Shown here: positions 1 to 7,819 of the stretch, piece after piece
Layout: every line of letters starts with the position of its first letter
How positions within the stretch are numbered: the first letter of the stretch is position 1
NCBI RefSeq assembly: GCF_019343455.1
Contig: NZ_CP049362.1
Location: 3,038,001-3,102,000, forward strand
Origin: Alcaligenes ammonioxydans
GTDB lineage: Bacteria; Pseudomonadota; Gammaproteobacteria; Burkholderiales; Burkholderiaceae_B
Length of the DNA: 64,000 nt
Direction: 5' to 3'
The notes under the pieces: generated by a model
What the model was told of the DNA's origin: nothing
What the model saw: the letters and a program-made list of their open reading frames with translations, nothing else
The model's database searches: none
Position numbers and translations under genes: made by a program

Positions 1-667
1 GAGGGATCTGACTGCCGCAATACACCACCAGTTGATCGGCCTGGAAGTCCCAGTACGCCAGTACCGCTTTGCCTTCCATCGGCAACATGCACTGTCGCGA
101 CAGACTGACCGAATGCTCGATCACGCGGTCGGCACGGGCGGCATGCTCTTCAAAAGCAATGTCTGAGCGCAAGGTCACAAATACATTGTCCTGCCAGCCT
201 TCATGCAACAGCTCACCTTGCGCGGCCAAGGACGCCTGAACGCTGCCATAGACCGGCAACTCATCGTACAGAGCCTCTATCTGCTCCAGAATGTCCTCAG
301 CCACGGCACGGCTTTCACCAAAGGCCAGGGCAACGGGTTCGCCAACATAGCGCACGCTGCCCAAGGCCAGCGGTGGCATGCGGGAGGACTGATAACTGGG
401 CAGGGTGGAAGCGGCGTAAATATCCTGACAATCGGGCATATCGGCGCGGGTAATCACCTGCGCACGTGCCCTGTCTTCAATATTGATCTGACGAATTCGG
501 GCATGGGCCATGGGACTGCGCAAGAAGGCGACTTCCTGCAGCCCCGGCATGGTCATGTTGCCGATGAAGTTGCCCCGGCCATTGAGATGGCGCGCATCCT
601 CCTTGCGAAGAACGCGCGCGCCCACTCCTTGGCCACCCAGGCTTGACGGGTGACTGTGCTGACTCAT
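1..667 (-). CDS. picA: Molybdenum hydroxylase large subunit, 5' part (picolinate dehydrogenase PicA component)
   Basis: The reading frame starts at the ATG complementary to 665-667 and runs off the left edge; 222 codons are visible. Residues 14-28 (GVGARVLRKEDARHL) and the later block read like the start of xanthine dehydrogenase/CO dehydrogenase-type molybdopterin subunits, and the last visible part (YWDFQADQLVVY) matches the strand before their usual STQxP segment. In the Alcaligenes picolinate pathway a three-subunit enzyme of this class hydroxylates picolinate at C6; the FAD and 2Fe-2S subunits would lie outside the window. It starts 24 nt after the TRAP protein gene, so both are probably co-transcribed. 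Which PicA subunit number applies is not certain. The family call is firm; the substrate is inferred from neighbours. Confidence 0.82.
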   Translation of the reverse strand, partial: MSQHSHPSSLGGQGVGARVLRKEDARHLNGRGNFIGNMTMPGLQEVAFLRSPMAHARIRQINIEDRARAQVITRADMPDCQDIYAASTLPSYQSSRMPPLALGSVRYVGEPVALAFGESRAVAEDILEQIEALYDELPVYGSVQASLAAQGELLHEGWQDNVFVTLRSDIAFEEHAARADRVIEHSVSLSRQCMLPMEGKAVLAYWDFQADQLVVYCGSQIP

Positions 668-691
668 TTCACTACCTTAAGAATGTACTGC

Positions 692-1792
692 TTAACCGCG
701 CTTGCCCAACTCGCTGAAAGTGAAGTTGTCCAGGGCGCTTTCTGCCACCCGGAACCAACTGGCTTCCTGCTCCTGGAAGGTCTTCCAGCTTGGATAAATC
801 TTGGCAAAATCGGCGTTGCTATCCGACAACTCCTTCCACAGCTCCTGAGACTTGTCGTAGGCAGCCTTCATGACGTCTTTGGGGAAGTAGCGCAGTTTGG
901 CGCCATCGGCCACTAGCTTGCGCAGGGCGCCGGGGTTCAGGGCATCGTATTTGGCCAGGCACAGCATGGACTGCTCGTTACAGGCGGTCTCGAAAGCAGC
1001 CTTGAAATTGGCAGGCAATGCTTCCCAGGCATCTTTATTGACCATGGAGGTCAAGGACGCACTGCCTTCAAACCAACCGGGGGAATAGTAGAAGGGAGCA
1101 ACTTTGTTCAAGCCCAGCTTTTCGTCGTCGTAAGGCCCAATCCACTCGGCAGCGTCAATCGTGCCTTTTTCCAGCGAGGAGTAAATATCGCTGGGAGGAA
1201 TCTGCTGAGGCACCGCGCCCAGTTTGGACAAGACCATGCCGCCAATTCCACCGATGCGCATCTTCAGGCCCTGCAGACTTTCCAGGTCCTTGATTTCCTT
1301 GCGGAACCAGCCCCCCATCTGCACGCCCACGTTACCGGCTACAAAGTTCACGATGTTGTATTGGCTGTACATGTCACGCAGCAATTTCAGGCCGCCACCG
1401 TAGTGGATCCAGGAATTGTGCTGACGGGCATTCATGCCAAACGACAGGCCAGTGTCAAACGTCACGGCGGTGTTCTTGCCCACAAAAGCGGTACTGAGCA
1501 CGTGATTGCATTCGACGGTACCATTGCTGATGGCATCCATATTCTGCGCGTAAGGCACCAGTTCACCACCGGGAAAAGCGCGAATCTCGAATTTGCCCTC
1601 GGTCAGTTCGCTGACACGTTTGCACAGTGCCTCGGCCGAGCCATAAATGGTGTCCAGGCTTTTGGGCCAGCCGGTGGACATGCGCCAGCGCACGGTGGGA
1701 CTGTTTTGTGCAATTGCAGGGGCAGCTACCGCTGCCAGACCCGCACCGGCGACCGTTGCCGATTTCAACAGAAAACTACGACGCTCCATCAC
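692..1792 (-). CDS. TRAP transporter solute-binding protein (DctP type), Tat-exported
   Basis: A 366-residue protein. The N-terminus has a twin-arginine signal (ERRSFLLKS, then a hydrophobic AGAGLAAVAA stretch ending AIAQ), after which the mature part begins with VRWRMSTGWPKSLDTIYG, as in DctP-like receptors for aromatic or keto acids. Such proteins deliver a carboxylate to a DctQ/DctM membrane pair; no such pair is in the window, so the membrane partners are elsewhere or unlinked. It lies between the Rieske hydroxylase genes and picA and is divergent from the former, so binding of picolinate or a hydroxypicolinate is a reasonable inference. Two adjacent Met codons could serve as start; either leaves the Tat motif intact. 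Confidence 0.85.
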   Translation of the reverse strand: MMERRSFLLKSATVAGAGLAAVAAPAIAQNSPTVRWRMSTGWPKSLDTIYGSAEALCKRVSELTEGKFEIRAFPGGELVPYAQNMDAISNGTVECNHVLSTAFVGKNTAVTFDTGLSFGMNARQHNSWIHYGGGLKLLRDMYSQYNIVNFVAGNVGVQMGGWFRKEIKDLESLQGLKMRIGGIGGMVLSKLGAVPQQIPPSDIYSSLEKGTIDAAEWIGPYDDEKLGLNKVAPFYYSPGWFEGSASLTSMVNKDAWEALPANFKAAFETACNEQSMLCLAKYDALNPGALRKLVADGAKLRYFPKDVMKAAYDKSQELWKELSDSNADFAKIYPSWKTFQEQEASWFRVAESALDNFTFSELGKRG

Positions 1793-1960
1793 TCACCTCT
1801 TTGTATTTTTTAATGTATTTACACCCCTTGCTCGACAGGGGTCTGGGTTGTGCCCGCCAGTCTGGCCTGATGCCCGGACAGCAGCGGTCCAAACCTTGCC
1901 AAACCGTCCCCCCGAGGGGCCAGACGGACGTTCCAAGCGGTGTAACTGCCCTGTGAAATT

Positions 1961-1991
1961 CACACTTACCGCTTCGATAATAGTAAGTGTG
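1961..1991. promoter_or_regulatory. Perfect 9-bp inverted repeat in divergent promoter region
   Basis: CACACTTAC at 1961-1969 is repeated inverted as GTAAGTGTG at 1983-1991 with a 13-nt spacer. It lies in the 356-bp gap between the divergent TRAP gene and ferredoxin gene and overlaps a candidate PicR half-palindrome. It may be an operator or a 5'-leader hairpin of the TRAP/picA transcript. Confidence 0.45.
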
Positions 1992-1995
1992 CTGA
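1984..1995 (-). promoter_or_regulatory. Candidate PicR operator upstream of TRAP/picA
   Basis: On the minus strand this reads TCAGCACACTTA, fitting the TCAG-N4-CTNN pattern I recall for the MarR repressor PicR. It lies about 190 bp upstream of the TRAP gene start. The match is by eye, and the motif itself is from memory. Confidence 0.45.
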
Positions 1996-2127
1996 TTAAT
2001 TAATTTTTGGTCAAGCAGGGAAACTACTGACGCATGTCCTTGATGGGATAAAGGAAAGACGCATCAATAGCTTAAGCCTCAACTAGCGCAATCCCTTATA
2101 AAAACGATATTTTATTTTTCAATTTAT

Positions 2128-2139
2128 ACAGTATACTGA
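2128..2139 (-). promoter_or_regulatory. Candidate PicR operator upstream of the ferredoxin gene
   Basis: On the minus strand this reads TCAGTATACTGT; on the plus strand CAGTATACTG is a perfect 10-bp palindrome. It ends only 9 bp before the ferredoxin ATG in an AT-rich stretch, a position that would block transcription or initiation of the hydroxylase operon. Confidence 0.5.
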
Positions 2140-2148
2140 CTAAATTGA

Positions 2149-2484
2149 ATGCATAATCTGGAGACGACTTTGAACTGGATAAAAATTTCCGAAACCGACG
2201 CCATCGACAACGAAGAGTCCCTGGCTATCGACTGGCAAGGCAAGAAATTGGCCCTGCATAAACTGGACGACGAGTTCTACCTGACCGACAACGTCTGTAC
2301 CCACCAATATGCCCTGCTCTCTGACGGCTATCTGGAAGATGGCTGTGTGGAATGCCCCCTGCATCAGGCCAAGTTCTGTTTGCGCACGGGCAAGGCCATG
2401 AACGCGCCGGCCACGGTGGATATCAAGGTCTATCCGTTACGCATTGAAGGCAATGATATTTTGGCCGACCTCAGTCAGGCCTGA
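2149..2484 (+). CDS. picB1: Rieske-type ferredoxin of the 6-hydroxypicolinate hydroxylase
   Basis: A 111-residue small Rieske protein with C50-x-H52 and C69-x2-H72 (CTHQ and CPLHQ), 16 residues between the pairs, the usual [2Fe-2S] ligand spacing. It carries electrons from the reductase encoded next to it to the oxygenase. It is first in a four-gene plus-strand operon (ferredoxin, reductase, oxygenase large and small subunits) that corresponds to the four-component PicB, which hydroxylates 6-hydroxypicolinate at C3. A palindrome just upstream is a candidate PicR site. The component numbering B1-B4 follows the published order read right to left and is not independently verified. Confidence 0.88.
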   Translation: MHNLETTLNWIKISETDAIDNEESLAIDWQGKKLALHKLDDEFYLTDNVCTHQYALLSDGYLEDGCVECPLHQAKFCLRTGKAMNAPATVDIKVYPLRIEGNDILADLSQA

Positions 2485-2515
2485 GTTTTTTCCAGCGGAC
2501 GAAACCAGCAACATC

Positions 2516-3793
2516 ATGGCACACTACACCTCCGTACTGATCATCGGCGCAGGCCAAGCGGCGTCGGTACTGGCACGCGAACTGCGCGGCCTGGGCTATA
2601 GCGGCAGCATTACCGTGGTAGGGGAGGAGACTCACCTTCCCTACGAGCGCCCGCCACTGTCCAAAGACGTGCTCAAAGCCAGCGCGTCCACCGAAAGCGT
2701 TTTCCTGCAAAAGGCCGAGTTCTATCAAGAACAGAATATTGAGCTTGTACTGGGCACCTCGGTGCACTCTCTCGATTGTGCGTCCCGCCAAGCCCACCTG
2801 AGCAATGGTCAAACCTGGAGTTTTGAACACGCCGTGCTCGCCACGGGCGGCGCGGCCCGCGAACTGGCGCTGCTGCCTGCGACCCAGGCTAACGCCTTGT
2901 ACCTGCGCACGCTGGATGATGCCTTGCGTGTGCAGGCCCGTTTGCATCCAGGCGTGCGTGTGCTGGTGATTGGCGGAGGCTTCATGGGTCTGGAGCTGGC
3001 CTCGACCGCCCATGAAACCGGTGCACAGGTCACCGTGGTTGAGGCAAATGAGCGCTTGCTGGCCCGCAACGCCCCTGCCCTGCTATCGCATTGGTTGCTG
3101 GAGCGCTTTGAATCGCAAGGTATCACGGTGTGTTTGGGCCAGGGGGTAAGCCAGGCTCATTTTGCAACGGACAAGGAACATCCGGTTGAACTGGAGCTTA
3201 AGGATGGTCAGCGTTTACAGGGTGATGTAGCGCTGGTCGCCGCTGGCCTGACCGCCAACTCCGCCTTGGCCCGAGCCAGCGGCATTGCCGTAGACGAGAT
3301 GACCGCCGGGATTATTGTGGATCGTCAGGGCCGCACCAGTGTGGCGGGCATTTATGCCGCAGGCGATTGCACCACACAGATTTGCCCCGAGACGGCGGTG
3401 CGCACTCGCACGGAATCCTGGCAGAACGCCAACGAGCAAGCCCGTCAGGTGGCCCATGTGATTGCCGCACAGCCAGCGCCTGCCGCGCCCGTGAGCTGGT
3501 TCTGGACAGATGTGCTCGGTTGCAACATTCAGATGCTCGGTCAGGGCAGTCCGGATCTGGACTATCAGGTACGCGGCGTCATGGACAGCCAGGCCGATGC
3601 CATCAGCTTCATGCTATTGGCTTTCGAAGGCCCCTATTTGCGACATGCAATCGCCGTCAATGCCGGAGCGGACTTGCGCGCCTTGCGCAGCATCATGGAG
3701 CAGAACTTGCCCGTCGATCCAGCTATCGTGCTGGACCCATCGACCAAGCTGCGCCAGTACGTGAAAGAAGCGCTGCGTACAGCCCACGTCTAA
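2516..3793 (+). CDS. picB2: FAD-dependent ferredoxin reductase of the Rieske hydroxylase
   Basis: A 425-residue NAD(P)H:ferredoxin oxidoreductase. The chosen ATG (residue MAHYTSVLIIGAG) places the FAD dinucleotide fold GAGQAA at residues 11-16; upstream in-frame Met codons lie inside the ferredoxin gene. The LPYERPPLSK block typical of BphA4/rubredoxin-reductase-like enzymes follows near residue 46, a second glycine-rich NAD-binding fold (VLVIGGGFMG) near residue 150, and the AAGDC FAD motif near residue 285. It passes electrons from NADH to the ferredoxin. It starts 31 nt after the ferredoxin stop. Confidence 0.9.
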   Translation: MAHYTSVLIIGAGQAASVLARELRGLGYSGSITVVGEETHLPYERPPLSKDVLKASASTESVFLQKAEFYQEQNIELVLGTSVHSLDCASRQAHLSNGQTWSFEHAVLATGGAARELALLPATQANALYLRTLDDALRVQARLHPGVRVLVIGGGFMGLELASTAHETGAQVTVVEANERLLARNAPALLSHWLLERFESQGITVCLGQGVSQAHFATDKEHPVELELKDGQRLQGDVALVAAGLTANSALARASGIAVDEMTAGIIVDRQGRTSVAGIYAAGDCTTQICPETAVRTRTESWQNANEQARQVAHVIAAQPAPAAPVSWFWTDVLGCNIQMLGQGSPDLDYQVRGVMDSQADAISFMLLAFEGPYLRHAIAVNAGADLRALRSIMEQNLPVDPAIVLDPSTKLRQYVKEALRTAHV

Positions 3794-3859
3794 AAAACAG
3801 AAGCGGCCTGCGCCGCCTTGTCATCACGATTCATTAAAGAGTTATCAGAGGAGAACCCC

Positions 3860-5149
3860 ATGTATCAGACGCAAACGGTGATAGGCCAGACGGTCGGGTC
3901 CAAAGACCGCCCTGTCGAGCAATGCACCTGGCCCGAGGATGTACTCAACACGATTCCCGATTGGGTCTACACCAGCAATGACATCTACAACCGCGAGATG
4001 GAGCGGATTTTCCACGGTGACACCTGGAATTTCGTGGCCCTGGAGGCCGAAATTCCCGATTCGGGTGACTACAAGCGCTCGTATGTGGGCGCCACACCCG
4101 TGGTGGTCGCTCGTGCCGAAGATGGCAGCATCAACGTTTTCGAAAATCGCTGTGCACACCGTGGCGCTGAGTTCTGTCGCCACAACCAGGGCAACACTAA
4201 TGAGTTTGTGTGTCCCTACCACCAGTGGTCCTACAGCCTGAAGGGCGACCTGCAAGGCATTCCCTTCAAGCGCGGCGCTAATAAAGAAGGCGGCATGCCG
4301 CGCAGTTTCAAAAATTCCGAGCATGGCCTGAAAAAGCTGCATGTGACAACGCACAATGGCGTGATTTTTGCGTCCTACAGCGATAAGGTCGAGCCGATTA
4401 CGGAGTACCTGACCCCTGAGATTCTGAAGGACTTTGAGGCCGTGTTTCCCGGCAAGAAACTCAAGATTCTGGGTTACTACCGCAACGAGCTGCCTTGCAA
4501 CTGGAAGATGTACCACGAGAATCTGAAGGACCCCTACCACGCGACCTTGCTGCATTCGTTCCTGGTGGTCTTTGGCCTGCTCGTAGCGGGCAACAAATCG
4601 CAGATGTATGTGGACCCTGTGCATGGCCGTCATGGCTATATGGCTTCGGCCAAGTCCGAGGACAAGTACGCCGAGGTCAGCGAGGACAACAAGAAGGAAA
4701 TGCGTTCCTTTGTGGACGATATGCGTCTGCGCGACGAACGTTTCCTGGACTACATCAAAGAGTTTGATTCGCCTTGGTCAGTAACCATGCAGACCATCTG
4801 GCCCAACCTGATTGTTCAGCGTGAAATGAACACCTTGGGCGTGCGTCAGATTGTCCCCAATGGCCCCAACAGCCTGATCATGCAATGGACCATGTTCGGC
4901 TATGAGGACGACACTGAGGAGATGACGCGACATCGTCTACGTCAGGGCAACCTGATGGGACCGGCCGGTTTCCTGGGCCTGGAAGACAACGAGGCCATGA
5001 AATTTGTGCAAGAAGGCGTACGTCGTTCCAGTAGCGAGGTGAACATCATCAAGCTGGATGAGAGCAAGCTGGGCACGTCCAATACGCTGATCTCGGAAGC
5101 GGCCATTCGCTCCATGTACCAGTACTACCGCCAAGTGATGGATCTGTAA
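3860..5149 (+). CDS. picB3: Rieske non-heme iron oxygenase, large (alpha) subunit
   Basis: A 429-residue catalytic subunit. Start chosen at MYQTQT behind a GAGGAG ribosome-binding site. Rieske ligands are C98, H100, C118 and H121; the mononuclear iron site is seen in NWKMYHENLKDPYHATLLH, with H227 and H232 and the bridging D224. The type resembles salicylate/anthranilate hydroxylating oxygenases. In this cluster it most likely performs the C3 hydroxylation of 6-hydroxypicolinate to 3,6-dihydroxypicolinate, the substrate of the decarboxylase encoded at 9.8-10.7 kb. Family membership is seen directly; substrate is inferred from the gene order. Confidence 0.9.
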   Translation: MYQTQTVIGQTVGSKDRPVEQCTWPEDVLNTIPDWVYTSNDIYNREMERIFHGDTWNFVALEAEIPDSGDYKRSYVGATPVVVARAEDGSINVFENRCAHRGAEFCRHNQGNTNEFVCPYHQWSYSLKGDLQGIPFKRGANKEGGMPRSFKNSEHGLKKLHVTTHNGVIFASYSDKVEPITEYLTPEILKDFEAVFPGKKLKILGYYRNELPCNWKMYHENLKDPYHATLLHSFLVVFGLLVAGNKSQMYVDPVHGRHGYMASAKSEDKYAEVSEDNKKEMRSFVDDMRLRDERFLDYIKEFDSPWSVTMQTIWPNLIVQREMNTLGVRQIVPNGPNSLIMQWTMFGYEDDTEEMTRHRLRQGNLMGPAGFLGLEDNEAMKFVQEGVRRSSSEVNIIKLDESKLGTSNTLISEAAIRSMYQYYRQVMDL

Positions 5150-5162
5150 GACGAGCTGACTT

Positions 5163-5681
5163 ATGAAAATGGATTTTTCTTTCAAACCTGCCCAGGTGCC
5201 TCTTGAGCGTGCTGTGACCCTGAAGGCGGAAATCGAGCTGTTCAATGCCGAGTACTGTGCCACCTTGGATCGGGGCAATGTCGAAGACTGGCCAATGTTT
5301 TTTGTGCAGGATGCCTTGTACCGGGTGACCTCACGCGAGAACGCAGATCTGAATCTGCCCGTGGGTCTGGTTTATGCAGAAGGTCGCGACATGATGCACG
5401 ATCGTGCCGTGGCGATTGCTCGCACGCAGATGTACGCCCCGCGCTACATGCTGCATCTGGTCACCGATGTACGAGTCATCAGCGAGGCTGACAATGGCGA
5501 TCTGGAAGCCGAGGCCAATTTCATGCTGATGCAAACGCTGGTGGAAGGGCCTTCTACCGTGCATCTGGTGGGCAATTACTTCGATACGTTCACACGTGTG
5601 GACGGTCGTTTGATGCTCAAGGAGCGTCAGGTGATTTTTGATACGTCCATTCTGGCGAACGATCTGGTGTTCCCCGTCTAG
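5163..5681 (+). CDS. picB4: Rieske oxygenase small (beta) subunit
   Basis: A 172-residue protein of the aromatic-ring-hydroxylating dioxygenase beta family (NTF2-like fold). The N-terminal helix region (LFNAEYCATLDRGNVEDWPMFF) and the C-terminal KERQVIFDTS segment are typical. It forms the structural hexamer partner of the alpha subunit. It starts 13 nt after the alpha subunit stop and ends the operon; a rho-independent terminator follows. Confidence 0.88.
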   Translation: MKMDFSFKPAQVPLERAVTLKAEIELFNAEYCATLDRGNVEDWPMFFVQDALYRVTSRENADLNLPVGLVYAEGRDMMHDRAVAIARTQMYAPRYMLHLVTDVRVISEADNGDLEAEANFMLMQTLVEGPSTVHLVGNYFDTFTRVDGRLMLKERQVIFDTSILANDLVFPV

Positions 5682-5765
5682 ACCTGGTGTCTGCCTGTAT
5701 TTTTAAAACCGTTTTTTGTGTGCTGTTTCCGAGCCACTTGAGTCAGAGGGTTTTCTGATTCTTTT

Positions 5766-5799
5766 AAGCACTCTTCTTTGTTGAGGGGTGCTTTTTTTT
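5766..5799 (+). terminator. Rho-independent terminator of the hydroxylase operon
   Basis: An AAGCACTC / GGGGTGCTT hairpin with one G-T pair is followed by a run of eight T, about 85 bp after the small-subunit stop. Confidence 0.75.
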
Positions 5800-5948
5800 G
5801 CTTATTTACTGGGCACAGGGCTTATGGCTGGCGCAGTGTCAGAGATATGAGTCTTTACGACGGGTAGCGCAGGCTTGGGAGGACTATCAGACCTGGGGAC
5901 ATTCAGCTTAGTCAGGGTCGGGAATAAAAGGTCTCTGTGAAAACGCCA

Positions 5949-6172
5949 TTCAGTCGGTCTGCTGGGGTATCCGGGCTGAGCACTTGCCGGTGCTGCGCAC
6001 CGGTGCCCTTGTCAGGAGATAGCTACGGGCGCATCCTGAACTCGCGGGGTGATCCGCCCCCGGACGGACCACAAACGCCCCGCTCAAACAGCAGGATGCT
6101 TGCACCCCTACGCTATCTCCTGCCCGCGGCAAGTACTCTGATCCGCCATGACACCCCAGCAGACCGACTGAA
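5949..6172 (+). repeat. Structured intergenic element, copy 1 (multi-stem, covarying with copy 2)
   Basis: A 224-bp element closed by a perfect 20-bp inverted repeat (5949-5968 with 6153-6172). Nested stems: 5978-5988/6128-6138, a hairpin CCGGTGC-TGC-GCACCGG at 5987-6003, GGAGATAGC/GCTATCTCC at 6015-6023/6112-6120, GCATCCTG/CAGGATGC at 6031-6038/6092-6099, and GCGGGG/CCCCGC at 6044-6049/6078-6083. Segments identical in copy 2: GGTGCCCTTGTCAG (6002-6015), TGAACTCG (6037-6044), CTCAAACAGCA (6083-6093) and CTGCCCGCGGCAAG (6120-6133). The stems differ between copies while pairing is kept, so structure appears to be selected. It may be a non-coding RNA, a mobile structured element or a processed repeat; no protein gene is convincing here. 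Confidence 0.8.
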
Positions 6173-6568
6173 CGGCTCACGATGGCTTTTTATCTACCCA
6201 TCTCTTACAGGCTCTTTGAACAAATAGGGCCCTTTACCTTGCTCTTCTGCGTTTCCTAAGCGCCTAGCGATCTGCTTCGCGTAATAAGCCATAGGCAGTA
6301 AGCAGATGAGCATAAAGAACATTAGCTCTCTCCCACACGCAACGATCACCTCTCCCCCAAACACTCCACTGTCACGATGAGTTTTACATTCCCTCCAAAC
6401 ACAAAGAAACCATCAAAAGCCCCGCAATTTAAACTGACAAGCTGCAAGCCTTTGGCCTTTGCCAAAGCAAACCCCATCTCCCCTTCCGTTCTCCACCCAT
6501 CCAATCTGAGTCCCTACCCTCCACTCCCCTCTGCCAGTGTCGTTTAGGCTTTAAACAATGTTGCTTGT
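6173..6568. other. Gene-free, G-poor spacer between two structured elements
   Basis: About 400 bp with no supported gene. From about 6320 to 6540 the plus strand is rich in C, A and T and poor in G, with runs such as CTCTCCCCCAAAC, and looks different from coding sequence nearby. No terminator, tRNA or promoter was recognised. Confidence 0.5.
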
Positions 6569-6804
6569 TTTCTTGTGGGGCCCGTGTTCGGCTTGGCGGG
6601 CGAGTCAGGGCCCTTGCCGCGGGCAGAGTACCGGGGTGGGATGCAAGGGTCGTGCTGTTTGAGGAGCACGCTTGCGGTTTGTCCGGGGGACAAACCGCGC
6701 TCCGAGTTCACGACCCGCCCGCCCCGGGACTCTGACAAGGGCACCCACGCGCAGCGTGGGCAAGGGACCCGCCAAGACAAGCCGAACACGGGCCCCACAA
6801 GAAA
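6569..6804 (-). repeat. Structured intergenic element, copy 2 (inverted relative to copy 1)
   Basis: A 236-bp element closed by a perfect 27-bp inverted repeat (6569-6595 with 6778-6804). Read on the minus strand it follows the plan of copy 1: a CCCACGC-TGC-GCGTGGG hairpin (6760-6744), the shared 14-mer GGTGCCCTTGTCAG (6745-6732), a 12-bp stem with one mismatch (6733-6722/6636-6625), GGGTCGTG/CACGACCC (6716-6709/6654-6647), then GGAGC/GCTCC enclosing an 11-bp hairpin (6698-6688/6684-6674). CTCAAACAGCA and CTGCCCGCGGCAAG recur exactly. Outer arms have no sequence in common with copy 1, so this is not a fresh transposon duplicate. Confidence 0.8.
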
Positions 6805-6995
6805 GCTCCCCCTCTCTGACACAAAGCCCAAACAGCAACGTCCAGAAGAACTCCTCTAGTGCTCCCAAAGCTCCACCACACCCTTCTTAAAAAGATTCAC
6901 AAGACAGCCCTCCCGACAGACAATCTGTCGATATACCATCCCCTTACTCAAGTCCGGTGACAGCAAGCCCTGCAAACCCATAAGGCGACCAGAAA

Positions 6996-7033
6996 TAAAA
7001 AGCCCCCGAGAGCCATACGGCTCCCAGGGGCAC
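6996..7033 (-). terminator. Rho-independent terminator of the picCEDF operon
   Basis: Read on the minus strand, a stem of about 14 bp with a few mismatches (7032-7019 with 7014-7001, loop GTAT) is followed by a T run. It lies about 160 bp past the picF stop. Nothing else was recognised between 6805 and 7195. Confidence 0.8.
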
Positions 7034-7195
7034 AGGTCCGATGGCCCGCCCCCAAGCGGCAGACCATCGATACTCAATCACAAGACTATCGAGACAGACT
7101 TGTTAACGACGACTCATGTCCATCAAGCACGGACGCCCATCCAGGCCATGATGAACCATCTTGTTCTTCTCAAACATTCAAGAGCTTGAATCGCT

Positions 7196-7819
7196 TTAAA
7201 GACCTATCAATTTCATGGCCTCTTCACGCGTCGCCACCGTGGCGTACTTCTGACGCATATCGAACAGGTTGGCCTCATGCGGGCCAATTGCCCGATCACC
7301 CACGCAGTCCGACACCACCAGGGGGCGGAAACCCAGTTGCATTGCATCCACCACGCTGGAGCGCACGCAACCACTGGTCACCGCGCCCGCCACCAGCAGT
7401 GTTTGCACGCCACGCTGGGTCAGCCACGCCGCCAGGGGCGTACCAAAAAACGCCGACGGCACGTTCTTGCGAACAATAAATTCACCCGGTGCAGGAGCCA
7501 GCTCCGGCACGATGTGGCTGTTGTGCGCATCTTCGGTCAGACCCAGCATGCCGGGGACTTTGATGCTGAATATATTGTGATCAGCGCCATCGTCGGCATA
7601 CACGATACGTGTGTGCGCCACCGGCCAGCCCTGCTCACGCGCCGTTGCCAGCAACTTCTGTGTGTTCGCGATCGCCTCAGGAATATTGCCGCCACCAAAC
7701 ACCGCCGGGTCAGCAAAACCATTCACCAGATCAATAATCAACAAGCCGTAGGGAGCTTGAGGCTCCAGCGTCGATCCAAACCCTTGTTGAGCGTACACCG
7801 CTCCTTCATTCGTACTCAC
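7196..7819 (-). CDS. picF: Maleamate amidohydrolase (isochorismatase-like family)
   Basis: About 207 residues. It hydrolyses maleamate to maleate and ammonia, the last nitrogen-releasing step of the 2,5-dihydroxypyridine route. The cysteine-hydrolase triad is visible: Asp in LLIIDLVNGF, Lys in IVRKNVPSAF and the nucleophile Cys in GAVTSGCVRSS. The start is inside the end of the dioxygenase gene: GTG at 7819 is preceded at ideal distance by GGAGG, whereas an in-frame ATG at 7831 has no clear ribosome-binding site; either gives a 14-26 nt overlap, implying translational coupling. It is last in the picC-E-D-F operon. NicF of nicotinate degraders is the same activity. Confidence 0.88.
   Translation of the reverse strand: MSTNEGAVYAQQGFGSTLEPQAPYGLLIIDLVNGFADPAVFGGGNIPEAIANTQKLLATAREQGWPVAHTRIVYADDGADHNIFSIKVPGMLGLTEDAHNSHIVPELAPAPGEFIVRKNVPSAFFGTPLAAWLTQRGVQTLLVAGAVTSGCVRSSVVDAMQLGFRPLVVSDCVGDRAIGPHEANLFDMRQKYATVATREEAMKLIGL

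Noticed and set aside
3845..4633. Long antisense ORF opposite the Rieske oxygenase gene
   Set aside because: Shadow of a well-supported gene with iron-ligand motifs; the antisense protein has no family features.
5937..6227. Small plus- and minus-strand ORFs across structured copy 1
   Set aside because: They cover palindromic sequence, have no ribosome-binding site and no protein-like features; the open frames follow from GC-rich stems.
5949..6804. The two structured elements as ends of one composite transposon or insertion sequence
   Set aside because: There is no transposase between them, the outer arms have different sequences, and no target duplication is evident.
6544..6890. Several overlapping ORFs of 72-95 codons across structured copy 2
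   Set aside because: All arise from the inverted repeat and are rich in Arg, Pro and Gly in all frames; none resembles the frames of copy 1.
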